Positions 36,001 through 46,699 of a DNA stretch of 64,000 nucleotides are shown one piece after another. The translations under genes and the position numbers were made by a program. This DNA comes from Haematobia irritans (Eukaryota > Arthropoda > Insecta > Diptera > Muscidae). The notes under the pieces were generated by a model. The model made no database searches, was not told the DNA's origin, and was given only the letters and a program-made list of their open reading frames with translations. How positions within the stretch are numbered: the first letter of the stretch is position 1; every line of letters begins with the position of its first letter. The stretch covers positions 154,746,473 to 154,810,472 of the forward strand of contig NC_134399.1 of NCBI RefSeq assembly GCF_050003625.1. Reading direction: 5' to 3'.

Positions 36001-37315
36001 TTTTGACAAAATTTTCTATAGAAATAAAATTGTGGCAAAATTTTCTATAAAAATAACATTTTGGAAAAATTTTCTATAGATATAAAATTTTGACAAAATT
36101 TTCGATAGAAATAAAATTTTGACAAAATTTTCGATAGAAATAAAATTTTGACAAAATTTTCTATAGAAATAAAATTTTGACAAAATTTTCTATAGAAATA
36201 AAATTTTGACAAAATTTTCTATAGAAATAAAATTTTGACAAAATTTTCTATAGAAATAAAATTTTGACAAAATTTTCTATAGAAATAAAATTTTGACCAA
36301 CTTTTCTATAGAAATAAAATTTTGACAAAATTTTCTAAAGGAATAAACTTTTGGCAACATTTTTTTAGAAATAAAATTTTGACAAAAGTTTTCTATAGAA
36401 ATAAAATTTTGACAACATTTTCTATAGAAATAAAATTTTGACAAAATTTTCTATAGAAATAAAATTTTGACAAAATTTTCGATAGAAATAAAATTTTGAC
36501 AAAATTTTCGATAGAAATAAAATTTTGACAAAATTTTCGATAGAAATAAAATTTTGACAAAATTTTCTATAGAAATAAAATTTTGACAAAATTTTCTATA
36601 GAAATAAAATTTTGACAAAATTTTCTATAGAAATAAAATTTTGACAAAATTTTCTATAGAAATAAAATTTTGACAAAATTTTCTATAGAAATAAAATTTT
36701 GACAAAATTTTCTATAGAAATAAAATTTTGACAAAATTTTCTATAGAAATAAAATTTTGACCAACTTTTCTATAGAAATAAAATTTTGACAAAATTTTCT
36801 AAAGGAATAAACTTTTGGCAACATTTTTTTAGAAATAAAATTTTGACAAAAGTTTTCTATAGAAATAAAATTTTGACAACATTTTCTATAGAAATAACAT
36901 TTTGGCAAAATTTTTTATAGAAGTAAAATATTTACAAAATTTTTTATAGAAATACAATTTTGGCAACATTTTTTATAGCAATAAAATTTTGACCAAATTT
37001 TCTATCGAAATAAAATTTTGTCAAAATTTTCTTAAAAATTAACATTTGGAAAATTTTCTATAGAAATAAAATTTTGACAAAATTTTCTATAGAAATAAAA
37101 TTTTGAAAAAATTTTCTATAGAAATAAAATTTTGACAAAATTTTCTATAGAAATAAAATTTTGGCAACATTTTTTATAGAAATAAATTTTTGACAAGATT
37201 TTCTTAGAAATAAAATTTTGACAAAAATTTCTACAGAAATAATATTTTGACAATATTTTCTAAAAAACATAAAATTTTGGACAGAAATAAATGGTGGCAA
37301 TATTTTCTAAAGACA
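33065..37315 (-). repeat. Large 29-bp minisatellite array
   Basis: About 4.2 kb of units reading TTTTGACAAAATTTT and CTATAGAAATAAAA on the plus strand, the reverse of the 14-18 kb array. Some parts are very uniform (36100-36300 and 36480-36750, the second nearly repeating the first), others diverged. It is interrupted by a SINE at 33954-34197. Confidence 0.96.
33954..34197 (-). mobile_element. SINE lacking its 3' tail, in minisatellite
   Basis: The minus strand has the tRNA-like head and first about 245 bp of the SINE at 5866-6209, ending at 'catggaatcgggc'. The last about 100 bp and CCTAA tail are absent. AAATTT is present on both sides, but that word is common in the host array, so it is weak support for a target duplication. 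Confidence 0.85.
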
Positions 37316-37620
37316 AAATTCCGTATGCTTTTCGAATATTTGGAAATTAAACTCAAAGAACAGTGAACCAATCAGGAGAGAAATGTTGGCTTATTTGGAA
37401 TTTTAGATTATTTTTTGCAATTTTAAGTAAACTGTGTTAAAATTCCCACATACAGAGGAAGTTCTTTAAGCTTTTACTTCGGATCACACCTTAAGAAGTG
37501 AGGCAAATTCAGTGCAACGGTGGACATGCGTCCTATGACAAGCCCATGTTAAATTGATAACTTCTGCGCCAATTTTCCACAACTTTTTTCACTACTTTTT
37601 TGATGATGGTTTTTATTCTA
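37316..37620 (-). repeat. CCCAGC-type MITE relic
   Basis: Reverse copies of 'cttaagaagtgaggcaaatt' and 'gacaagcccatgtt' place it in the 13774 family. Confidence 0.55.
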
Positions 37621-39185
37621 AATAGATGCATGTTTTGCAACAAATTCAAGAAAATATGTTTGATATAATTATGTTTTTTTTTTCACTTTTTAAGGAAAAT
37701 TTTGCATTGTCGTGGTGAAGAATCTCCGTCGTCAACGGTTGGTTTTCCTGATTTTTTGGATGACCGATGGCAAACAAATATTTGTGTACCACTATAACTG
37801 ACAGTTCTGTGTTGTTTTAGTGGTACGACTGCGACCGTCCAGTTTTTCATTTACTTGGAAGTACTTCATGTGCAATCACCTTTGGTTTGCTCGCGAGCAA
37901 TTTTTTTGATAGCCGAGTCCGAACGGCGTTTCACCTTATGTTCAAACCACTTAGAGAAGCTTTTTTGGACCGTCAAATGTTCGGGCAATATTGAATGTAT
38001 GCTGGTTCCACTAATGTCACAATCGCACTTGGGGGATAGCATAGATTCGGCAGCAACAACTGATCGAAGTCCTCTTTCAGAGGTGTCACTGTTCAGATAC
38101 CTAAATAAATATTTGCTTACGCTAGGATTTCCCAGGATTTCGATATAATTTTCATATCAATCCCTGTATACCTCGGTCAAGACAATACATTTATTGAGAA
38201 TCGCAAATATGGCAAGACAAGCAACTAATGACTCATTATTTCCAAATTGGTTTACTATCAATTAAAATTTCTTTTTAATTTCACATAAATTATCAATTTC
38301 GTTTGACTCGAAATTTTCACAATATTCCACAATTGCTATACATATCACTATTTTTCACACAAAATGACTGTGTATATGTGGAAAAAATTTAAAAGATTTA
38401 TATTGATTCTCAAATGGTTTTTATGGAAGTGATCGGAAAGAAACTTAATAATGCCATTTAAATCACAACAGCTGCCTGCCACAAACTCGGTCAGAAAGTT
38501 TTTTCTTCCCATCAAATCAACGCCAACGAAGATAGACATACGGACTGGGAACTATCGACGCAGTCATTTGCCACATAGTGATTTGTCATCTGTGACAATT
38601 GCCAAATTGGAAAATGAAACTATGACTAATTCTTTGTTTTAATTGTTTTGTTTTGCCAATTTTCTTATTGCTGGAAGTATAGTTGGATCTGGAATTTTGT
38701 TTGTTTTTTGTTTGTCTGTTTTTTTTTTTTATTTTGCTAGGCAATGACCAAAGCCAAAATGCCACAAAAAGACCATAAACGATGATAACAATTCTAAAAC
38801 AAACCTAACTAAGACAAATAACTAACTAAGACAAATTTGCAACAATTTAACTTTGAAATGACAGAATACTAAGAAAGTGGGTGATTTGAAGATTTCCAAG
38901 GGAAAATACTTGGATATTTTAATCATTCTTGATAAAATGAGGGTAATGAGTTGGAATAACTGCTTATTCAAAGCATATTTTCCAGTGCGATGAATGATGA
39001 GAAATGTATCCCACAATTTGGTTTCTTTAAAATAAAGACATATTTAGGAAGACATACAGATTTGACTACAACCAATTTTCAACTTTTTTGTGTGATATTA
39101 ACAAATCTATCAATGCTGAAATTCCAAATTATCATAAACCTTTAAAAGTAAACTAAAAAAGTTTCCCAAGAAAAAAAAAGAAAAA
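37621..39185. other. No gene identified; includes a SINE scrap at 37905-37966
   Basis: A minus-strand SINE scrap ('gatagccgagtccgaac') lies at 37905-37966. The phrase 'ggtacgactgcgaccg' (about 37822) has a relative at 61318. The rest has short frames only (97 codons at most) with no domain. It could be old transposon or single-copy DNA. Confidence 0.4.
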
Positions 39186-39380
39186 ACAAGTAAGTAAAGT
39201 CTAAAGTCGGGCGGGACCGACTATATTATACCCTTCACCACTATGTACACCAAAGTACGTGTTACCATCTCAACTTCTCCAAAATTTTTTGGAGTTATTA
39301 TGAAGGTTTGTATTCCCATATTCAAATATCTATATCTTTACCGATTTAAAGATATGTGGTATATTGTGGGTTATGATATA
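39186..39380 (+). repeat. HINE family B/D 5'-end fragment
   Basis: 'acaagtaagtaaagtc' and 'gtcgggcgggaccgac' mark the B/D terminus with its palindrome, followed by 'ttataccc'. The rosa-like element begins at 39381 within it; the remainder is not seen beyond 42541. Confidence 0.7.
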
Positions 39381-39493
39381 AAGGGTGATTCTTTTGAGGT
39401 TAGGATTTTCATGCATTAGTATTTGACAGATCACGTGGGATTTCAGACATGGTGTCAAAGAGAAAGATGCTCAGTATGCTTTGACATTTCATC

Positions 39494-39810
39494 ATGAATA
39501 GACTTACTAACGAGCAACGCTTGCAAATCATTGAATTTTATTACCAAAATCAGTGTTCGGTTCGAAATGTGTTTCGCGCTTTACGTCCGATTTATGGTCT
39601 ACATAATCGACCAAGTGAGCAAACAATTAATGCGATTGTGACCAAGTTTCGCACTCAGTTTACTTTATTGGACATTAAACCAACCACACGAATGCGTACA
39701 GTGCGTACAGAAGAGAATATTGCGTCTGTTTCTGAGAGTGTTGCTGAAGACCGTGAAATGTCGATTCGTCGCCGTTCGCAGCAATTGGGTTTGTGTTATT
39801 CGACCACATG
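39494..39810 (+). pseudogene. Rosa-like transposase, N-terminal half (copy A)
   Basis: Starts at ATG 39494 with MNRLTNEQRLQIIEFY, a helix-turn-helix DNA-binding domain typical of Tc1/mariner transposases. The second DNA-binding part (EDREMSIRRRSQQLGLCYSTT) runs to 39810, where the CACGC element interrupts it inside the codon for the next residue. The downstream 'cacgcaaag' adds a foreign tail and stop. The C-terminal half continues at 41661. Confidence 0.92.
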
Positions 39811-40145
39811 CACGCAAAGAAAAAAAACGTTTGGAAAACGTGTACCGAAAACGTTTTTCTTTTGTTAGAGTTTTTTGAATTGCTTCGAAAATTTTAAACT
39901 TTTATCACCAACAAAATTCGTTTGTTACAAAATTTTTATTTTTTCAATAAAAAAAGTTATTTTTGAAATAACAACACAGTCCATTTCGTTTATATCAAAC
40001 ACTGTTCTTTTCTGACTTTAGGTCTTTAATAAGACACATTTTACAGTTCAAAATTTAATATAGTACAATGTAATGTTGAACATTTTTTCGGAATCTTCCG
40101 AATATATCTGGAATATATGTAAAAAAAAAAAAACAAAAGCAAAAA

Positions 40146-40228
40146 AAAAACTTTGGCCGAAGCAGGGATCGAACCCATGACCCTTGTCATGAGAGTCGGA
40201 CGTAGCTACCACTGCTCCACGGTGCCAA
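40146..40228 (-). other. tRNA-like promoter head
   Basis: On the minus strand 'gtggagcagtggtagc' (A-box region) and 'gggttcgatccctg' (B box). T runs follow outward at about 40120-40140, fitting a polymerase III stop. Equivalent to 23594-23672. Confidence 0.65.
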
Positions 40229-40302
40229 ACTAAATGTTTGTTTCTGTTAAATAAACTTTGTTTATTCGGTTCGTGGGCGCCGCAAGCTATGCTATATAAA
40301 TA

Positions 40303-41235
40303 AAGGGTGATTCTTTTGAGGTTAGGATTTTCATGCATTAGTATTTGACAGATCACGTGGGATTTCAGACATGGTGTCAAAGAGAAAGATGCTCAGTATG
40401 CTTTGACATTTCATCATGAATAGCCGAACGATCTGCCACAACGTCGAATTTTCAGTGAATGGGCCCTAGAAAAGTTGGCAGAAAATCCGCTTTTTTATCG
40501 ACAAATTTTGTTCAGCGATGAGGCTCATTTCTGGTTGAATGGCTACGTAAATAAGCAAAATTGCCGCATTTGGAGTGAAGAGCAACCAGAAGCCGTTCAA
40601 GAACTGCCCATGCATCCCGAAAAATGCACTGTTTGGTGTGGTTTGTACGCTGGTGGAATCATTGGACCGTATTTTTGCAAAGATGCTGTTGGACGCAACG
40701 TTACGGTGAATGGCGATCGCTATCGTTCGATGCTAACAAACTTTTTGTTGCCAAAAATGGAAGAACTGAACTTGGTTGACATGTGGTTTCAACAAGATGG
40801 CGCTACATGCCACACAGCTCGCGATTCTATGGCCATTTTGAGGGAAAACTTCGGAGAACAATTCATCTCAAGAAATGGACCGGTAAGTTGGCCACCAAGA
40901 TCATGCGATTTGACGCCTTTAGACTATTTTTTGTGGGGCTACGTCAAGTCTAAAGTCTACAGAAATAAGCCAGCAACTATTCCAGCTTTGGAAGACAACA
41001 TTTCCGAAGAAATTCGGGCTATTCCGGCCGAAATGCTCGAAAAAGTTGCCCAAAATTGGACTTTCCGAATGGACCACCTAAGACGCAGCCGCGGTCAACA
41101 TTTAAATGAAATTATCTTCAAAAAGTAAATGTCATGGACCAATCTAACGTTTCAAATAAAGAACCGATGAGATTTTGCAAATTTTATGCGTTTTTTTTAA
41201 AAAAAAAGTTATCAAGCTCTTAACAAATCACCCTT
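40303..41235 (+). mobile_element. Rosa-like element, copy 2, internally deleted
   Basis: 933 bp with both termini 'aagggtgatt' and 'aatcaccctt' and TA flanks (40301-40302 and 41236-41237). It landed in a TA of 'atataaatataac' in the centre of the CACGC element. The deletion joins the third codon of the transposase to the residue before PNDLPQR, with AG shared at the join. Confidence 0.92.
40432..41128 (+). pseudogene. Rosa-like transposase catalytic half (copy 2)
   Basis: The frame from PNDLPQRRIFSEW to the natural end NEIIFKK is open and keeps FSDEAHFWLNG, WFQQDGATCH and LTPLDYF, so all three aspartates with 41 residues between the last two. The original ATG is out of frame after the deletion and a TAG lies just upstream, so no proper start remains. 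One change is GPYFFKD to GPYFCKD. Confidence 0.9.
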
Positions 41236-41269
41236 TATAACTTATATGGATATTTATCTATTGATGACC

Positions 41270-41346
41270 ATAACAGGTACATAGCTCAGTGGTTAGTGTG
41301 TTGGCTTACAATGTGCATGGTCCGCGGTTCGATTCTCCGTCCAGGC
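41270..41346 (+). other. tRNA-like promoter head
   Basis: 'tagctcagtggttagtg' is a good A box and 'cggttcgattctccg' a good B box. It faces right, away from the head at 40146-40228. Equivalent to 23407-23470. Confidence 0.7.
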
Positions 41347-41660
41347 GAAAGGTAAAAAAAATTTTAAAAATTTATAAAATCGTATAATTTCTTCTACATT
41401 GTTGGTATTACAGGAAAAGGTGTTAAGAACTAAAAATCCTCGTGGATGTGAGGGACAATGCAATTAGCAAGAAAATAATGTTTTTTTTTTTTTGAGCTAG
41501 TCTTTATGAAATTGTTTTTACATCCTGGAAAAGAATAAACGTTTATCACAAAAAGTATATACTTTTCTTCCAAAGACACTTCCTTACAGCGAAAAGCAAA
41601 TGAGAAACGAACTTTGTTTGTCTAAAATTTCGTTTGGGAGGAAAGAATTATTTTTTTGCG

Positions 41661-42433
41661 TGTGGAAGATTTTACGCAAAGATCTTGGTGTAAAACCGTA
41701 TAAAATACAGCTCGTGCAAGAACTGAAGCCGAACGATCTGCCACAACGTCGAATTTTCAGTGAATGGGCCCTAGAAAAGTTGGCAGAAAATCCGCTTTTT
41801 TATCGACAAATTTTGTTCAGCGATGAGGCTCATTTCTGGTTGAATGGCTACGTAAATAAGCAAAATTGCCGCATTTGGAGTGAAGAGCAACCAGAAGCCG
41901 TTCAAGAACTGCCCATGCATCCCGAAAAATGCACTGTTTGGTGTGGTTTGTACGCTGGTGGAATCATTGGACCGTATTTTTTCAAAGATGCTGTTGGACG
42001 CAACGTTACGGTGAATGGCGATCGCTATCGTTCGATGCTAACAAACTTTTTGTTGCCAAAAATGGAAGAACTGAACTTGGTTGACATGTGGTTTCAACAA
42101 GATGGCGCTACATGCCACACAGCTCGCGATTCTATGGCCATTTTGAGGGAAAACTTCGGAGAACAATTCATCTCAAGAAATGGACCGGTAAGTTGGCCAC
42201 CAAGATCATGCGATTTGACGCCTTTAGACTATTTTTTGTGGGGCTACGTCAAGTCTAAAGTCTACAGAAATAAGCCAGCAACTATTCCAGCTTTGGAAGA
42301 CAACATTTCCGAAGAAATTCGGGCTATTCCGGCCGAAATGCTCGAAAAAGTTGCACAAAATTGGACTTTCCGAATGGACCACCTAAGACGCAGCCGCGGT
42401 CAACATTTAAATGAAATTATCTTCAAAAAGTAA
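41661..42433 (+). pseudogene. Rosa-like transposase, C-terminal half (copy A)
   Basis: From WKILRKDLGVKPYK to NEIIFKK, with catalytic D in FSDEAHFW, D in FQQDGATCH and D in LTPLDYF, 41 residues between the last two (DD41D, the rosa group). The frame is intact; the gene is broken only by the insertion at 39811-41660. An upstream ATG at 41600 within the inserted element reads in frame into this half, giving a chimeric 277-codon frame. Confidence 0.92.
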
Positions 42434-42541
42434 ATGTCATGGACCAATCTAACGTTTCAGATAAATAACCGATGAGATTTTGCAAATTTTATGCGTTTTT
42501 TTAAAAAAAAAGTTATCAAGCTCTTAACAAATCACCCTTTA

Positions 42542-43174
42542 GTACAGTGTTAGTTTTATGTTACATCCATAAAACAACCGCTCACAAAATATGTAATTAT
42601 TTCTATAAATTTGTAAACGTTACTACAAATGCGCCCATCGTGAACTTCATATGGCACTAAAGACATTCTTCTTATTCCAATTTTTTTCCAATTTTTTCCT
42701 CCAATTGTTTTCCTGCAAACTACAAAATTTCCTTTAGCAAGTGAAAACAATTTATTAAGTCTAATAAATTTTCTTGAATTTGTCGAAAAATATTTACTTA
42801 GTTTTGTGATAGCGGCATGATGTCAGCGCTTCTAATACTGTTTAGTTGAAATTTTCAAAAAAAGAATCTAAATTTTCTAAAATTAACCAAAATTGTACTC
42901 TTGGCGGGTTCACTGTTTTTTCAGTGAATGTTTTACACTTCCGATGAAATTCTTTTGGTCCAGCCTTAGATGTCTAAAGTCAATATTAAAATTTTGTACT
43001 ATGAAATGTCAGAAAAAATAATTGAAAATCTATAAAAAAGTAAAATAATAAAAATAAAATTTAAAATTTTACCCCCGCGGCAATTTGAACCTTTGCCTGT
43101 TGACTTTTTCATTTATTAACTTTAAATGGAAAAATATTATGCTATACAAAAATACGCCGAAAATAACAAATTAA
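42542..43174. other. No gene seen; fragments of a CACTGAA-type MITE
   Basis: 'cactgttttttcagtg' at about 42911 is a self-complementary terminus-like word, and the 42820-42900 text resembles 45570-45640. Otherwise AT-rich. Confidence 0.4.
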
Positions 43175-44340
43175 ACAAGTAAGGAAAGTCTAAAGTCGGG
43201 CGGGGTCGACTATATTATACCCTGCACCACATTGTAGATCCATATTTTCGATAGCATATCTAATCCGTCCAATGTGTTGGGTGCTATATATAAAGAGTTA
43301 TATTCCCATTTACATATATTTAAATCTGACCCGATCTGGACAACATTTGTTAGAGTTCTACAAAATTAATAGACTTCAATTTAAGTCGTCTAATGCCCTG
43401 GAGTGGAACAAAATGTTAGTAAAAAGAAATATGGGAAACATTTAAATCTGAAGCAATTTTGCAAAAGTGTATTAATGATTTATCGGTCGATATATTAGAC
43501 GTATAGGAAAATTGGAGTCATTTGCAAGTTTTCGGCTTAGCAGTAGCGTCAGAATCAGAAAAACATATATATGAGCGCTATATCTAAATCTGAACCGATT
43601 TCAACCGAATTTGACAAGCATACTTAGTATTTTAATTCTACTCCCTGTGCAAAATTTCACGTAAATCAGACTACAACTTTGAACTCTGTGGTCATATGAC
43701 GGAAAATCGGGTGAAAGATATATATGGGAGCTATATCTAAATCTGAACCGATTTCAATAAAATTTAGCACACTTGACTACACTACTAATTGTACTCCTAG
43801 TGCAAAATTTCAACCAAATCGGGCTAAAACTCTGGCTTCTGGGACCATATAAGTCTAGATCGGGCGAAAGATGTATATGAAAGCTATATCTCAATCTGAA
43901 CCGATTTCAATCAAATTTAGCGCACCTGACTATAGTACTTATTGTTCTCCTGGTGCAAAATTTCAAGCAAATAAGGGTAAAACTCTGGCTTCTGGGTCCA
44001 TAAAAGTGCATATCGGGCGAAAGATATATATGGGAGTTATATCTAAATCTGAACCGATTTCTTCCAAAATCAATATGGTTCTATTCTGACCCAAAACAAG
44101 AACTTGTGCCAAATTTGAGAGCGATTGGACTTAAATTGCGACCTAGACTTTGATCACAGAAATGTGTTCACAGACAGACGGACGGACGGAAGGACAGACA
44201 GACATGGCTAGATCGACTCTGGGGCCCACCCTGAGCATTATTGCCAAAGACACCATGTGTCTATCTCGTCTCCTTCTGGGAGTTGCAAACATATGCACTA
44301 ACTTATAATACCCTGTTCCACAGTGTGGCGCAGGATATAA
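43175..44340 (+). mobile_element. HINE family B element
   Basis: 'acaagtaaggaaagtc' and 'gtcgggcggggtcgac' start; 'ttataccctgcacc' near the start is inverted to 'gtgtggcgcaggatataa' at the end. Monomers anchored on 'ctatatct' lie at 43578, 43731, 43884 and 44037, exactly 153 bp apart. The GGAC/GACA tract is at 44175-44203, then 'catggctagatcgactc', which resembles Drosophila DINE-1 as I remember it. Confidence 0.68.
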
Positions 44341-44875
44341 AAAGGATTTTGGTGTTGATTCCGATCCAAAAATGCGATGTGGCTTCTTTAAACTACGGAG
44401 ATTTTTTTATGGGCCTTCGAAATCAAAATTAGTATACAGATCCCTAAATTTTTGCAAAATTATTATTGCATTTTGATACTGATGGATTGTGAGTTGAAAC
44501 TTAAAAAAATTGACAACAAATGCAACCATCATTAAACATACGATATTTGAGGTAAAATCAATATTTTTGATTAATTGGCGGCTAAATTTGAGTCGAGATG
44601 AGTTCACATATTCGGCGGTGGCGTCGACTGGCAAAAAAGGGTCTCTAAAAAACGGTGACTAAAAACGGCCGTGCGACTTGACGGCTTCATTCATTGCTCA
44701 AAAATGTTTCTCTTTACTTTAAAGAAAATGTGCCTATGTTCACTGACATACGACATTAACTGAAAGTCTCAAATTTCAAATAAATTGGTACTAAGTTTAA
44801 AAAAAAAAATTCGAAAAAAAAAATATTATAAAATTTCCTTAAATTAAAATGAAATTTGAAACAAATTTGACCCTA
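44341..44875. other. No gene seen; diverged MITE-like DNA
   Basis: Phrases such as 'gattccgatccaaa' and 'gcttctttaaac' recall the TTGGATCC family, but ends are not visible. Confidence 0.35.
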
Positions 44876-45641
44876 CATTAAAAAAAAAGTTTACTTGGAT
44901 CCAAAGATTTTGACCTACCCTTAGGGATTTTGGTATTGATTCCGAGCCAAAGATGCGTCTTCTTTAAAATAAAGAAAATTTTTAACGACCTATTTGGCTT
45001 TAAATCTAGGACCAATGAAATTAAAATTTGGATAAAAATCTATTTTATTAAATTTTCATTCCCTTTTCGCGGTTTATTAATAAAGGTACGCACTTACAAA
45101 CAAATGCCAATTTAAAACTCCAAATTATAGCGGATATTTCAAAGTAAATAATGTTTTCTTAATTCCAAAAAAAAAAAAAAAAAAAAATAAAATAAACCAA
45201 AGACGCTAAATCCTCATAATAAGTCTTAACCTATATTTGAAGCGTTTTTATCTTAAATCTAAAGTTTCAATATTTCAGTTATTTTGAGACAATTTCTTTA
45301 AATCAAAAATGTGTTTCTTAACTTTAAGGAAAATTAGCCCCAGTGCAAAGACTTGCGACTTTAGCGAAGGGACACACATTTACAAAATTTGTGTCCTAAA
45401 TGAAAAAAAAAATAAAACAAAAATTATAAACTTTATTTTGAATTAAAATTTCATTATTTTAAAGAAATTTGTTCTTAATATTTTGTAAATTTCGCATCCT
45501 AAAATTAAAGTTACGTACTCTTTTATATCACGTAAATATTTGTTTCAGTATGTAAAAAAATTAAAAATTGTTGTGGTATCGGCGTTTATAGAACAGTTTA
45601 GTTAAATTTATTTAAAATTAACAAACATTTTCGTTTGAGTG
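44876..45641. mobile_element. CACTCAAA-type MITE (TTGGATCC family)
   Basis: TA at 44874-44875 and 45642-45643 flank it. The right end 'cgtttgagtg' is the inverse of the 'cactcaaa' start seen in the copies at 48402 and 49258; the local left end is degraded ('cattaaaaaaaaag'). No protein. TA duplication suggests a Tc1/mariner-type helper. Confidence 0.55.
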
Positions 45642-46398
45642 TACAGTCTTAATATAATTAGGCCAGCCTTCACGACCTATGAATATTTACTTGTTATTAG
45701 AGTAAAACAAAGGGAGTTTAGACAAGTTTCTTATATAAAACATTTTCTTCGCCATTATCTCTCTGTAGCATGCTGTCATAGACTACTTTTCCCCATTTAT
45801 TTATCGCATGCTGTTATTTTCATTTCGCCGCCTAACTGTGAACGCACTTCGGATAACCACATCCTCTAAATGTTAAATCTTAGGCAATTTATATGCATAA
45901 CTTCAAGCCATGAATTCTGTATGCGAGTCTCACTTCCATGATTTATGTTTTTACAAAAAAAAAAAAAAAAAAAAAAGAGAAAGATATCACAATGCATTTG
46001 TGATGCACAGGACACACAAGAAAAGATGATGCATTGTCTCTTTGTTGACTTTTCCTTTTGGTTGCTGTCTCTTAGATGGCATCTTGGCTTTGTCACATAA
46101 AAATTTGTCAACATTTGTTTCCTTTTTCTACTTTCGAATAGCTGCTGGTAAAATATGTTCTTTTGCATTGTAATAGCGAGTATGAAAACTGGCGGGATAA
46201 AGAGCAACTTAATAGAAATTCTAATTTGCCACAGTCATGATGTTGTAGATAATTGCGTTTTGTATGTTGGCTATTTAATAGGTTTTTTAAGCTAAGTATA
46301 GTTCGTCCCTTTTCTTAGTTAGAATGGAAACATAGTTGGTGGTACTGGTGCTACACGCACCATATTTGATGTGATCTCCTTTCTGGGTGTATTTACAA
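45642..46398. other. No gene seen
   Basis: AT-rich, with a 24-A run at about 45954-45976. Short frames only (113 codons on the minus strand at most, crossing that A run). Confidence 0.45.
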
Positions 46399-46542
46399 AC
46401 AAGTATATGCGGCCGTAAGGTCGACCAAGCCGAATCTTATGTACCCTCCAACATGGATTGCGTAGAAACTTCTACTATAGACTGTCATCGACAATCTATT
46501 TGCTTCCTACGTATGTAATTCAGTTCTTGATCGGTATATATA
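46399..46542 (+). repeat. HINE family A 5'-end fragment
   Basis: 'acaagtatatgcggccg' and 'taccctccaacatgg' are the A terminus; the rest is missing and a CCCAGC end follows directly. Confidence 0.75.
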
Positions 46543-46690
46543 CCCAGCAAAAAAAGCGTCGCCAAAAAAGTAGTAAAAAAGTTCTTTTTGGATCCGGAAG
46601 TGGTGCAAAATTGGCGCAGAATCGATTAATTTAACATGGGCTTCCCAGCAAAAAAGGTAAAATTCTTGAGTTTTTGATAGATTTTGCAAA
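46543..46690. repeat. CCCAGC-type MITE fragment
   Basis: 'cccagcaaaaaaagcg' start and 'ttttggatccggaag' inside match 13774. A second 'cccagcaaaaaagg' begins at 46646, so two pieces are joined. Confidence 0.65.
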
Positions 46691-46699
46691 ATATTCCTC

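Larger units (their letters stand above)
39811..41660. mobile_element. CACGC-ended element with divergent tRNA-like heads, inside rosa copy A
   Basis: Begins 'cacgcaaagaaaaaaaac' and ends 'attatttttttgcgtg', inverted termini. TG is duplicated on each side (39809-39810 and 41661-41662), and removing the insert plus one TG restores the transposase frame. Without the nested rosa copy it is about 915 bp. It encodes no protein. Two tRNA-like promoters (40146-40228 minus, 41270-41346 plus) face outward from its centre, separated by 'gcgccgcaagctatgc'. CAC ends with a 2-bp duplication suggest a CACTA/EnSpm-like element, but this is a guess. Confidence 0.7.
39381..42539 (+). mobile_element. Rosa-like (DD41D) Tc1/mariner element, copy A, split by insertion
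   Basis: Termini 'aagggtgatt' (39381) and 'aatcaccctt' (ending 42539) are inverted and flanked by TA (39379-39380 and 42540-42541). Subtracting the insertion at 39811-41660 leaves about 1.3 kb, a normal full-length Tc1/mariner. Both ends are intact. A second rosa copy sits inside that insertion. Confidence 0.9.

Noticed and set aside
33065..37315. 29-bp repeats looked like a CRISPR array
   Set aside because: Units are contiguous with no unique spacers, vary in sequence, and the setting is clearly animal nuclear DNA.
37720..38150. Possible old transposase-coding DNA
   Set aside because: Pieces look protein-like, but no catalytic motif or family could be identified on either strand.
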